Below, piece after piece: positions 1 through 6,541 of a DNA stretch of 6,559 nucleotides. Location of the stretch: assembly GCA_021828225.1 (NCBI GenBank), contig JAKASH010000172.1, positions 1 through 6,559 of the forward strand. The letters run 5' to 3'. A program made the translations under genes and the position numbers. Numbering within the stretch: position 1 is the first letter of the stretch; every line of letters starts with the position of its first letter. The notes under the pieces are model-generated. The model saw nothing but the letters and a program-made list of their open reading frames with translations. It ran no database searches and had not been told where the DNA came from. This DNA is from Acidobacteriota bacterium (GTDB lineage: Bacteria; Acidobacteriota; Terriglobia; UBA7540).

Positions 1-405
1 GGATACTGAACGTGACTTAGCGGGCGTGGGCAACGGTCCTATTTCCAGAAGGTCTCCAACGTGGGTTCGGGTTCGAAAGATGGTATGTGGTGGTAACTCG
101 AGCACGCTGTCGGCTTTCAGGATAACCTTTGAGATTCTGAACGGGCGCACGTGTTCTTCGATGTGGACCACGTGGTTGCCACGGTCGAGGAAGACCAGGT
201 CGATTGAGAACAACATCCCGATGGTATGCACGCCGTAAGAGGGGACGATCCATAACCCCTGTCCGGGTCGCGCCCAGCGGTGAGTTCTTCCCAAAAGACC
301 CACGAGGCGACTCACGTAAGTGTCCGCTACCGAAGCACTCGTGGCGACGAATGTTTCGCGAGTTTTGTTGTACACGTACACCCGTCTTGTATTATTGTTA
401 CCCAC
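1..405 (-). CDS. DUF192-family protein, GTG start, 3' end beyond the window
   Basis: A reading frame with no ATG start begins at GTG 405 and stays open to the window edge (135 codons seen). The protein matches the DUF192 (PF02643) pattern: GLLGR (36-40), GQGLWIVPSYGVHTIGM (48-64), then FSIDLVFLDRG (66-76) and RPFRISKV (87-94), followed by ADSVLELP (98-105) and a closing VGDLLEIGPL (116-125). The domain therefore looks complete, and only a short tail is missing. No signal peptide is present, unlike many members, so it is probably cytoplasmic. The biochemical function of the family is not established. It is encoded at the tail of the Tad gene run, where tadD would classically be expected. The frame is the same as that of the preceding microprotein, separated by its TAA and 12 further codons. 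Alternative starts are GTG 414 and TTG 420. Family assignment is from motif recall, without a profile search. Confidence 0.8.
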   Translation of the reverse strand, partial: MGNNNTRRVYVYNKTRETFVATSASVADTYVSRLVGLLGRTHRWARPGQGLWIVPSYGVHTIGMLFSIDLVFLDRGNHVVHIEEHVRPFRISKVILKADSVLELPPHTIFRTRTHVGDLLEIGPLPTPAKSRSVS

Positions 406-413
406 GCCTTTCA

Positions 414-418
414 CTCCC
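414..418 (-). promoter_or_regulatory. Ribosome binding site of the DUF192 gene
   Basis: On the minus strand GGGAG is followed after 8 nt by the GTG at 405. An in-frame GTG three codons earlier (412-414) overlaps this site and so is a less likely start. The site favours 405 and shows that the DUF192 frame does not need to be read through from the microprotein gene. Confidence 0.6.
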
Positions 419-441
419 AACTCAAACTGACAGTGTTCCGG

Positions 442-540
442 TTAGTCGCGAGATGCCTGCCGTTTACGACGCCAAATGATGATGTACAGCACAATAACTG
501 CTCCGATCCCGGCGATGATGCGAATGGTTGTTACATCCAT
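442..540 (-). CDS. Small single-helix membrane protein (32 aa), unknown function
   Basis: This short reading frame encodes a 32-residue protein that I do not recognise. After MDVTTIR there is one hydrophobic helix (about residues 8-23, rich in Ile, Val and Gly, ending in Trp). A basic tail follows, RRKRQASRD at 24-32. The positive-inside rule would put the C-terminus in the cytoplasm and the N-terminus outside. The helix contains a small-xxx-small pair (A10/A14), which can support helix packing. Support for its being real is the ATG with an ideal GGGAGG site, and a position inside the Tad operon 88 nt after tadC and 36 nt before the DUF192 gene, all on one strand. It is not an Flp pilin: it lacks the prepilin cleavage motif and is shorter than the usual 50-60 residues. 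A role as a small accessory or stabilising subunit of the platform is only a guess. Confidence 0.65.
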   Translation of the reverse strand: MDVTTIRIIAGIGAVIVLYIIIWRRKRQASRD

Positions 541-628
541 GGTTTTCCTCCCTTAGTCCTTTTAGTTTTTGTCGTGCTAACTGACGTGCCTTGCTTGCGT
601 TTGTCCCCCTCCAATTGTCGCAATCCTC
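541..628 (-). other. 88-nt gap between tadC and the microprotein gene
   Basis: This is the longest non-coding gap in the window. On the minus strand it contains a GGAGGGGG tract (605-612) that resembles a strong Shine-Dalgarno but has no ATG, GTG or TTG at a usable distance. Further on there is an A-rich stretch and the genuine GGGAGG site at 547-552. I see no convincing -35/-10 pair. The only inverted repeat noticed is a 5-bp TTGCG/CGCAA pair with a 19-nt loop, which is too weak to call a terminator. Confidence 0.5.
547..552 (-). promoter_or_regulatory. Strong ribosome binding site of the 32-codon microprotein gene
   Basis: On the minus strand GGGAGG is followed by AAAACC and then the ATG at 540, a 6-nt spacing. 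The match to the anti-Shine-Dalgarno sequence is among the best in the window and is the main evidence that the short reading frame is translated. Confidence 0.75.
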
Positions 629-1543
629 TTAATGCTTCAATCCGATAAATTGACGGTAAATAGTAATGAACGCAGGTCCCAGGATAACCACAAACAATGC
701 TGGAAAAATAAAGAACACGAGTGGCGGCACCATCTTGACCGGGGTCTTTGCCGCTGCTTCCTCAGCCCGCTGTCTGCGTTTCATTCTCATATCATCCGCA
801 TGTACTCTCAATGACTGAGCAACACTGGTTCCAAATCGATCGGTTTGAATCAGCATTGCCACCAGTGCCTTAATATCATCCACTCCCGTCCGGGACGCGA
901 ATTCGCGCAAAGCTTCAATCCGGGTTCTTCCTACGCGGATCTGCGCGTTGACCAAGTCGAGTTCCCCGCATAGTTCAGGGTGGGTGATCCTCAATTCCTG
1001 GGAAACGCGCATGAAGGCCTGATCTAAGCCCAGGCCGGCCTCAATGCAAACGACCAGCAGGTCGAGAGCGTCCGGCAGAGCCTTGCGAAGGATGTTCTGG
1101 CGTTTCCTGACACGGCGCGACAGCCAGACATCGGGCAGAAGAAATCCTCCCATCACAGCAAAAATGAAAACGAACAGCGGGTTGACCGTGTAAAAGCCGG
1201 TAAAATAGACGACGGCCACCAGGATGATCGGCAACAGAAACTTAGCCCCTCGTAACGCCATAGCAGCTTCGGGGCGCCGATACCCCGCGCGGACCAGCAT
1301 GAGCTTCGTACTGGAAAGATCCTTGGTCGAGCCGGGAACCAGTTTGCCTACATCGGTCAGAACGCGAGTCGCCTTCTGGGTCTGTTTCTCGCGAAAGGTC
1401 ACCTTCCGCTGGCTGGCGAGCGGCTGCCAGAGCCTGGAGAGCCGGTCGGCAATGGGAAGTTCACCCGGCGAGAATGCGTAGACCAGCGCCCCCGCGATGA
1501 CCACTACTGCAAGAAACGTCAGACCTGTGGCTAACCAGAGCAT
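629..1543 (-). CDS. tadC: TadC, inner-membrane platform protein of the Tad pilus
   Basis: This 304-residue integral membrane protein is the second Tad platform subunit, also of the T2SSF family, and is expected to pair with TadB under the CpaF ATPase. Hydrophobic segments are at about 3-23, 101-119, 121-139 and 273-296. The conserved cytoplasmic part includes LPDALDLLVVCIEAGLGLDQ (156-175), then FGTSVAQSLRVHADDMRMKR (237-256) and EEAAAKTPVKMVPPLVFFIF (261-280), typical TadC sequence. The frame extends eight codons further to a TTG at 1567 that would overlap the tadB stop. I prefer the ATG at 1543 because it has GGGAG at an 8-nt spacing and begins directly with the hydrophobic segment, whereas the TTG has only a poorly spaced GAGG. 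The stop (TAA, 629-631) is followed by 88 nt without a gene and then the microprotein gene. Confidence 0.94.
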   Translation of the reverse strand: MLWLATGLTFLAVVVIAGALVYAFSPGELPIADRLSRLWQPLASQRKVTFREKQTQKATRVLTDVGKLVPGSTKDLSSTKLMLVRAGYRRPEAAMALRGAKFLLPIILVAVVYFTGFYTVNPLFVFIFAVMGGFLLPDVWLSRRVRKRQNILRKALPDALDLLVVCIEAGLGLDQAFMRVSQELRITHPELCGELDLVNAQIRVGRTRIEALREFASRTGVDDIKALVAMLIQTDRFGTSVAQSLRVHADDMRMKRRQRAEEAAAKTPVKMVPPLVFFIFPALFVVILGPAFITIYRQFIGLKH

Positions 1544-1551
1544 TTTACTTT

Positions 1552-1556
1552 CTCCC
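1552..1556 (-). promoter_or_regulatory. Ribosome binding site that decides the tadC start
   Basis: On the minus strand the sequence reads GGGAG, then 8 nt, then the ATG at 1543. It lies just beyond the tadB stop codon. This is a well-placed Shine-Dalgarno and argues against the longer TTG start at 1567. Confidence 0.75.
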
Positions 1557-1563
1557 GGTGGAA

Positions 1564-2535
1564 TCAAACCTCGATATTAACGATCTTCCATAGCATGATG
1601 GACCCGACAACCTGCAGAAATACTGCAATGGCGATAACAATTGGGCCAATTGGGTCATGAAACAACGGACGCATATAGCTTGGGTTAATCGTTCGCAGAA
1701 CAAGCGCCATGATGGGGGGCAGTGAAATGAGAATCCCTGCCGTCATGCGCCCCTGCGCTGTGCGAATCCGAACTTCACCCAGGATCCGGAATCGTTCTCG
1801 CACCACATGTGCAAGGTTGTCGAGGATTTCGGCCAGATTGCCACCCGTTTCCTTCTGAATCAGCACAGCCGTTACAAAGAAACGAACGTCGATCAACGGG
1901 ACTCGTTCCGATAGGTTCAGAAGGGCATCGCGCAAGGGAAGTCCGAAATTCTGTTCTTCGAAAGTTGTGCGAAACTCTCCGGCTACCGGTTCCGGCAGTT
2001 CGGTTGTGATCATCTCAAGCCCGGTTGAAAAGGAGTGCCCGGCGCGCACGGCGCGGCCAAGCAGGTCGATCGCCTCAGGAAAGATCTTTTCGAAGGCCTT
2101 CAGGCGGTGTTTGCGCTTGATGGCAACCACCGCCATGGGAATCATGCCTCCTATCGGTATGGCAACAAGGCCGAGCAAGTTGTTGCCCATAAGCTCGTCA
2201 ACGATCACGAATGCTCCAACAGCAAGCACTGCGCTGATAAGAATGAGCTTGCCGGGCTTGATATGCATTCCCCCCTGATGGATGTAGTCCCTGAGCCGGT
2301 CGGACCACTTCCATCTCAGAAGCATACGATGAATTGCGGGAACGTCGCTGAGCAGTTCGTCTCGAACGACCTTCAGTTCAAGGGTCTCGCTTCCGCGTCT
2401 CGTGCTCCGCTCGATGGCGTCCAGGCGCTTCGCAACAATCTTGTCCGGCGCCGAACCGCCTGAGGAAAAAAGAACAATGCCCCCCACGATCAGGAGAATA
2501 ATCAGGAACGTTAGCCCGGCTAATACCAGCGCCAT
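1564..2535 (-). CDS. tadB: TadB, inner-membrane platform protein of the Tad pilus
   Basis: This 323-residue integral membrane protein is the TadB half of the Tad inner-membrane platform and belongs to the type II secretion F (GspF/PilC) family. Hydrophobic segments are at about 4-23, 97-116, 119-138, 265-280 and 298-318. The cytoplasmic T2SSF domain spans about 150-285. Recognisable parts are FPEAIDLLGRAVRAGHSFS (152-170) and ETGGNLAEILDNLAHVVRER (229-248), both characteristic of TadB. The ATG is preceded by AAGGAG with a 7-nt spacer, and this Shine-Dalgarno lies across the stop codon of cpaF, which implies coupled translation. tadC follows within 20 nt. It is told apart from TadC by its position directly after the ATPase gene and by the ETGG motif. 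Nothing is truncated or odd. Confidence 0.95.
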   Translation of the reverse strand: MALVLAGLTFLIILLIVGGIVLFSSGGSAPDKIVAKRLDAIERSTRRGSETLELKVVRDELLSDVPAIHRMLLRWKWSDRLRDYIHQGGMHIKPGKLILISAVLAVGAFVIVDELMGNNLLGLVAIPIGGMIPMAVVAIKRKHRLKAFEKIFPEAIDLLGRAVRAGHSFSTGLEMITTELPEPVAGEFRTTFEEQNFGLPLRDALLNLSERVPLIDVRFFVTAVLIQKETGGNLAEILDNLAHVVRERFRILGEVRIRTAQGRMTAGILISLPPIMALVLRTINPSYMRPLFHDPIGPIVIAIAVFLQVVGSIMLWKIVNIEV

Positions 2536-2546
2536 CTTAACTCTCC

Positions 2547-3848
2547 TTAACGGACCTCAACCTCTGAATGCTCAAACATGTCCGCCGGCAAGCGGATGCC
2601 TGACGTCACCAGACGCCCGGCGAACTTGGGACGAATGCCCGTCGGGGCAAACTGACCCAAAACCTCGCCGTTTTCGCCAATCCCCATCTTCTGGTAGATG
2701 AAGATGTCCTGCATGGTCACGACTTCACCTTCCATTCCCGTTACCTCTGCCAGGTTGGTCACGCGCCGTTTTCCGTCGCTCATGCGGCTAACCTGGATAA
2801 CAACGTCAATTGCGGATGCAATCTGCCGGCGTATGGCGGAATCGGGGATGTTGAGGTTAGCCATGGCGACCATGGTTTCAAGGCGGGCCAGGGCATCGCG
2901 AGGAGTATTAGCATGGATGGTTGTCAACGATCCGTCATGGCCTGTATTCATTGCCTGCAACATGTCCAGCGCTTCTTCGCCACGAACCTCGCCCACGATA
3001 ATGCGATCGGGACGCATACGAAGGGAATTGATCACAAGTTCCCTTTGGCGGACCGCTCCCCTGCCTTCCACGTTCGGTGGGCGTGTTTCCAATCGAACAA
3101 CGTGATCTTGATGGAGCTGCAATTCTGCGGCGTCTTCGATGCTGACGATCCGCTCGCGATTTGAAATGAAAGACGAGAGGACATTGAGGAGCGTCGTTTT
3201 CCCTGCACCCGTTCCGCCTGAAACCAGGATGTTCAATCTTGAGTAGACGCATCCTCGCATCAACTCAACCATTTTTGATGTCAGCGAGTCGTTTTCAACA
3301 AGGTCATTTGCCGTTAGTGGATCGCGTCCAAAACGCCGGATCGACAGACAGGGTCCATCGATAGCGAGTGGCGGGATAATGGCATTGACGCGCGACCCGT
3401 CTTCCAGACGCGCATCGACCATGGGTGAGGATTCGTCGATTCTGCGGCCGACGGCAGAAACGATGCGATCGATGATGGACATCAGGTGTGCGTCGTTCCG
3501 GAAACTGGCGGAAGTCCGTTCCAGCAGGCCGTGTCGTTCGACGTAGACATTCTTGTAAGTATTCACCAGGATATCCGAGACGGTTTGATCCTTCATCAAA
3601 GGCTCGAGGGGTCCCAGCCCGAATACTTCGTCGAGCACTTCCTGAGAGAGCCTGTCTCTCTCAGTCAAGGTCATTGGGGCATTCTCTTCAGCCGCAAGGA
3701 CTTCCACCATTTCGGCGACTTCTGCCTTGACGGCGTTTCGGTCAAGCTGATTAACCCGTTCAAGATCCAGCTTCTGAATCAGCTTGTGGTGAATGGCTAC
3801 TTTAATACTGCTCAGGTCATTGCGCATCGGAGTTGAAGCGTCCGCCAT
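2547..3848 (-). CDS. cpaF: CpaF/TadA, secretion ATPase of the Tad pilus
   Basis: This 433-residue protein is the GspE/VirB11-superfamily ATPase that powers assembly of the Tad pilus at the cytoplasmic face of the inner membrane. All catalytic boxes are intact. Walker A is GGTGAGKTT (211-219). The Asp box is [11 protein letters not shown] (233-243). Walker B with its catalytic glutamate is [12 protein letters not shown] (279-290, E287). The His box is [15 protein letters not shown] (301-315). The N-terminal region (about 65-175) contains [20 protein letters not shown] and [23 protein letters not shown], the usual N-terminal domain of CpaF proteins. Length is normal and no frameshift is seen. 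The start ATG has AGAGGT 9 nt upstream, overlapping the last codons and stop of cpaE. Downstream, tadB begins after an 11-nt gap. It is expected to act as a hexamer on the TadB/TadC platform; this is family knowledge, not visible here. Confidence 0.97.
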   Translation of the reverse strand: MADASTPMRNDLSSIKVAIHHKLIQKLDLERVNQLDRNAVKAEVAEMVEVLAAEENAPMTLTERDRLSQEVLDEVFGLGPLEPLMKDQTVSDILVNTYKNVYVERHGLLERTSASFRNDAHLMSIIDRIVSAVGRRIDESSPMVDARLEDGSRVNAIIPPLAIDGPCLSIRRFGRDPLTANDLVENDSLTSKMVELMRGCVYSRLNILVSGGTGAGKTTLLNVLSSFISNRERIVSIEDAAELQLHQDHVVRLETRPPNVEGRGAVRQRELVINSLRMRPDRIIVGEVRGEEALDMLQAMNTGHDGSLTTIHANTPRDALARLETMVAMANLNIPDSAIRRQIASAIDVVIQVSRMSDGKRRVTNLAEVTGMEGEVVTMQDIFIYQKMGIGENGEVLGQFAPTGIRPKFAGRLVTSGIRLPADMFEHSEVEVR

Positions 3849-3855
3849 GATTCAA

Positions 3856-5043
3856 TTACCTCTTTGGAGTATTCGAGAACAGGCCGAAGATCGTATTGCC
3901 TTTCTTCGCTTGTTCGACAACACTGACACCGGCCAAACGGGATGCCAGTTGCTGAAAGTTTGAGACAAGGGGATTGTTGTGATTGCGGGAGAGAGGGGTC
4001 CCCAGATTGATCGCTTCGCTGACCTGCCGGAAATCGTTAGGCAGGCGAGCAAAGACAGGCTGTTTCGCTCTTTTCTCAAAAGCCTTTATGGCTTCTTCGT
4101 CCGACCGGTGCCATCGATTGATGACAATGCGGCACTGGTCAGAGTCGATTCCCCAGGAGGACATTTTGGTCAGATGCTTTTCCAGGGTCCACAAGGCAGG
4201 AACATCGGCTTCCGCTACCATCATCACCATGCGTGCCATCCGCAGCAGCGGTCGCCATTCGATGGAATAAGTGGATCCGAGATCCATTAGAAGGTGACTG
4301 CAACAGCTCTGCGCCACGTTGACCACACGAATGAGCGCGGAAGGCATAACCTCCTGCCACTCGTCCGGGTCCGTTACTCCAGCCAGAACCTCCAGGCCAC
4401 TCTTTTCGTGCAGTGTCAGTAAGGCATTGAAAAAATGGCTATCCAGACGCTCCAGGTTTCCAGTCGCGTCGCGGACCGAAAAACGCGAGCGCAGATCCAG
4501 CAGAAGCGAGACATGACCCATCGGGCGAGCAAGATCAAGCAGGATAACGCGCTTCTGGGTCAGGCGGGCCAGTTGCGCCCCGAGGTTGACGGCTACCGTA
4601 GTAGAACCAACTCCCCCTTTTGCCCCCATCACCACAACGAGCCTTCTCTCATTCGTCTTTTGGCCCGGTGATTGTTCTTCCACAAGGCGTCTTAGAGCTA
4701 CTTCCAGCTGAGCAGGGTCGACGGGATGGCCCAGGAACTCCCTTACACCGCTCCGCATCGCCTGCATCAGCAGGTCTGGATCGGGTTGCTTTAGCGGCGA
4801 GCATGCGATGACGCAAACGGACGGGCGAAGTCGGCGCAGGTGAGCCGCAAATTCGAGAGAAACTTCCGTCCCTCCCGCAAGGTCCAGGAGCACAACATCC
4901 GGAACACTTTCACCTGGCTGCGGATGTTGCTCGGCCGAAGGTGCCCATTCAACCACCGTTTCGGTTAGCCCGGTCTGCTCAATGCACGCTCGCAGATAAG
5001 AAGTGCTTTTGGCGTCTGTCGCAACGACAGCCGAAGTTAACAT
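3856..5043 (-). CDS. cpaE: CpaE/TadZ, pilus-localising protein with degenerate receiver and MinD/ParA-like ATPase domain
   Basis: This 395-residue cytoplasmic protein belongs to the CpaE/TadZ family, which places Tad pili in the cell, often at a pole. Residues about 4-120 form a receiver-like domain with PDVVLLDL ending at D54, but the usual active-site lysine position reads FLGHP (103-107), so it is probably not a working phosphoreceiver. Residues about 134-375 form a MinD/ParA-like domain. Its deviant Walker A is GAKGGVGSTT (140-149), which keeps the first lysine (K142) but has Ser where the second lysine normally sits. VILLDLARPMG (166-176) matches the A' region and LLMDLGS (251-257) Walker B. 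The stretch PVFARLPNDFRQVSEAINLG (329-348) is typical of CpaE. The ATG has AGAGGA 7 nt upstream. Its stop lies 7 nt before the cpaF start, so translation is probably coupled. The alternative name is a generic AAA/ParA ATPase, but the context fixes it as CpaE/TadZ. Confidence 0.93.
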   Translation of the reverse strand: MLTSAVVATDAKSTSYLRACIEQTGLTETVVEWAPSAEQHPQPGESVPDVVLLDLAGGTEVSLEFAAHLRRLRPSVCVIACSPLKQPDPDLLMQAMRSGVREFLGHPVDPAQLEVALRRLVEEQSPGQKTNERRLVVVMGAKGGVGSTTVAVNLGAQLARLTQKRVILLDLARPMGHVSLLLDLRSRFSVRDATGNLERLDSHFFNALLTLHEKSGLEVLAGVTDPDEWQEVMPSALIRVVNVAQSCCSHLLMDLGSTYSIEWRPLLRMARMVMMVAEADVPALWTLEKHLTKMSSWGIDSDQCRIVINRWHRSDEEAIKAFEKRAKQPVFARLPNDFRQVSEAINLGTPLSRNHNNPLVSNFQQLASRLAGVSVVEQAKKGNTIFGLFSNTPKR

Positions 5044-5083
5044 TCGCTATTCCTCTTTCCAGCTTACAGACACACCACGCACC

Positions 5084-6520
5084 CTACTGCCCGGAGGTTT
5101 TTGCTCGTCCGCTGGTTGCCGGCGGCATGAACCGCATTGGGTACTGCGGCCCGTAAGGAACCTGGCCCGGAGGCAGAGGATGAACAATTTGGGGCGTCAC
5201 GAGAACCAGCAATTCGGTCTTGCTTTTATTCAAACTCTCGCTCTGGAATATCTTCCCCAGAAGGGGGATATCGCCCAAACCAGGGATCTTATCGAGTTGC
5301 TTTGTGACACGATTGTCCATCAGTCCGGCGATGACAAAGCTCTGACCATCCCGCAGGTCCATCTCCGATTCCACCCTGCGCGTCGCAATGGCGGGAATTG
5401 TAAAGCCCGAAATCGTTAGTGCGTTTGAATAGTCAAGAGTACTTACTTCGGGCCTGACCTTTAGATGGATTTCGTCACCCGGAAGGATGGTCGGAGTAAA
5501 GTCGAGTCTCACCCCAAATTGCTGAAACTGGATTGTGATGGCAGGGAAGCCTCCGCCTGCACCCGTCGATTGCACCACCGGGTACGGGAATTCACCGCCC
5601 GAAAGGAAGCTGGCCGGTTTGCCAGACTGCGTCAGGACATTGGGCTCAGCCAGGATTTGCAGCAGGTTCTGTGTCTGGAGCGCTTGGATCGTGGCTGCCA
5701 GATTGATGTCCGGGCGGAAAATGAAAACGTTCAGCAGATTGCTCAGGCCGAAACCACCTTGGCTGGCGCCCAGTTGGCCGGTCAGCGCTGGCGGAGAAAA
5801 CTGCCCCGTGGAAATTGCTCCGATGTTCTTTGCCGGTGGAAGGCTCAGGATGTTCATACCCAGTTGCCTGAGCGCGGACCGGTCGACCTCTGCAAACCGC
5901 ACTTTCAGCAGAACCTCTCCAGTGGGAGGCGCAGGAACTTCCAGCAGGCTGACGACATCTCTCTTTTCAGGGACCATCGACTGAGCCAGTTCGAGGATCT
6001 TGTCGGCCACCGCGGCAGAAGAGACGTGACCCGAAAGCGTTACGATGTTCTTGCTGACGTCGACTTTCACGGGCTGGTTCGGAAAGGTATTGCGGATGTC
6101 GCTCGACAGGCTGAGAACGTCGAGATCCACGTAGATGTCGAACGTTTGCATCTGGCCCGATTGTCCCCAGATGACCAGCGAGGTCGCCCCGGGCATTTTC
6201 CCGTTGAGAAGAATCTCGGTGGGGCTTACCACGATGGCGTCACAGATGTTCGGGTTAGCAAGCGAAACGCGCCTGATCTGGACCGGCGAGGTGATCACCA
6301 GCGAACGATCAACAATCAGGTGCAATGCTTCCGGCCCTCCAGATTGCTCCCCTGGCGAACTTGCACCCTGGGCTTGCTGAACCGCCGTCTGGATGTTGAT
6401 CTGGGCCGCCACTGCCGGCACAGAGCCGAGATTGAACGCAATAAAAAGCGTCACTAGAAGAATCAGACTTGCAAATGCGGGAAGTGCATAACTTTCGCTT
6501 CTGCTATGTTTTGTTGTCAT
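5084..6520 (-). CDS. cpaC: CpaC/RcpA, outer-membrane secretin of the Tad pilus
   Basis: This 478-residue protein is the secretin that forms the outer-membrane channel for the Tad/Flp pilus. Residues 1-39 look like a Sec signal peptide: a basic start, a hydrophobic stretch at about 13-31 and an AVA-A type cleavage region near 36-40. Residues about 66-135 match the N-terminal domain of pilus and type II/III secretins. Residues about 148-196 look like a BON domain (VKVDVSKNIVTLSGHV). The secretin domain spans about 203-446, beginning at EVLLKVRFAEVDRSALRQLG, with LAEPNVLTQSGKPASFLSGG at 290-309 and the closing signature IPGLGDIPLLGKIFQSE at 412-428 followed by TELLVLVTPQIV. A proline-rich tail follows (448-470). 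Length is normal for the family. The ATG is preceded by AGGCGGAG, with the AGG 8 nt away. It is the first complete gene of the run, and cpaE starts 40 nt after its stop. Identity as a Tad secretin is supported by both motifs and neighbours. Confidence 0.95.
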   Translation of the reverse strand: MTTKHSRSESYALPAFASLILLVTLFIAFNLGSVPAVAAQINIQTAVQQAQGASSPGEQSGGPEALHLIVDRSLVITSPVQIRRVSLANPNICDAIVVSPTEILLNGKMPGATSLVIWGQSGQMQTFDIYVDLDVLSLSSDIRNTFPNQPVKVDVSKNIVTLSGHVSSAAVADKILELAQSMVPEKRDVVSLLEVPAPPTGEVLLKVRFAEVDRSALRQLGMNILSLPPAKNIGAISTGQFSPPALTGQLGASQGGFGLSNLLNVFIFRPDINLAATIQALQTQNLLQILAEPNVLTQSGKPASFLSGGEFPYPVVQSTGAGGGFPAITIQFQQFGVRLDFTPTILPGDEIHLKVRPEVSTLDYSNALTISGFTIPAIATRRVESEMDLRDGQSFVIAGLMDNRVTKQLDKIPGLGDIPLLGKIFQSESLNKSKTELLVLVTPQIVHPLPPGQVPYGPQYPMRFMPPATSGRAKTSGQ

Positions 6521-6541
6521 CGACTCCGCCTGAAAGGTAGC

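Noticed and set aside
17..253. 78-codon minus-strand frame starting with MDRPLLRR
   Set aside because: It is out of frame with the DUF192 gene that covers the same DNA and shows conserved motifs; the product is Arg/Pro-rich shadow sequence.
442..540. The microprotein as an Flp-type pilin
   Set aside because: It lacks the prepilin leader with a Gly/Ala cleavage site and the Glu-Tyr pair that follows it, and has too few residues after the helix.
594..623. TTGCG/CGCAA inverted repeat as a possible terminator after tadC
   Set aside because: The stem is only 5 bp with a 19-nt loop and no U-tract on the minus strand, and the genes beyond it continue in the same direction.
204..648. Overlapping plus-strand frames (204-479 and 280-648) covering the left end
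   Set aside because: They lie opposite the DUF192 and microprotein genes, which have proper ribosome sites and recognisable protein features; the plus-strand products look random.
5003..5419. Plus-strand frame spanning the cpaC-cpaE junction
   Set aside because: It is antisense to the ends of two well-supported genes and has no recognisable domain.
5465..6457. Long open frame (330 codons) on the plus strand opposite cpaC
   Set aside because: It is fully antisense to a secretin gene with intact family motifs, has no Shine-Dalgarno before its ATG, shows an Arg/His/Asp-rich composition typical of an antisense shadow, and resembles no family I know.
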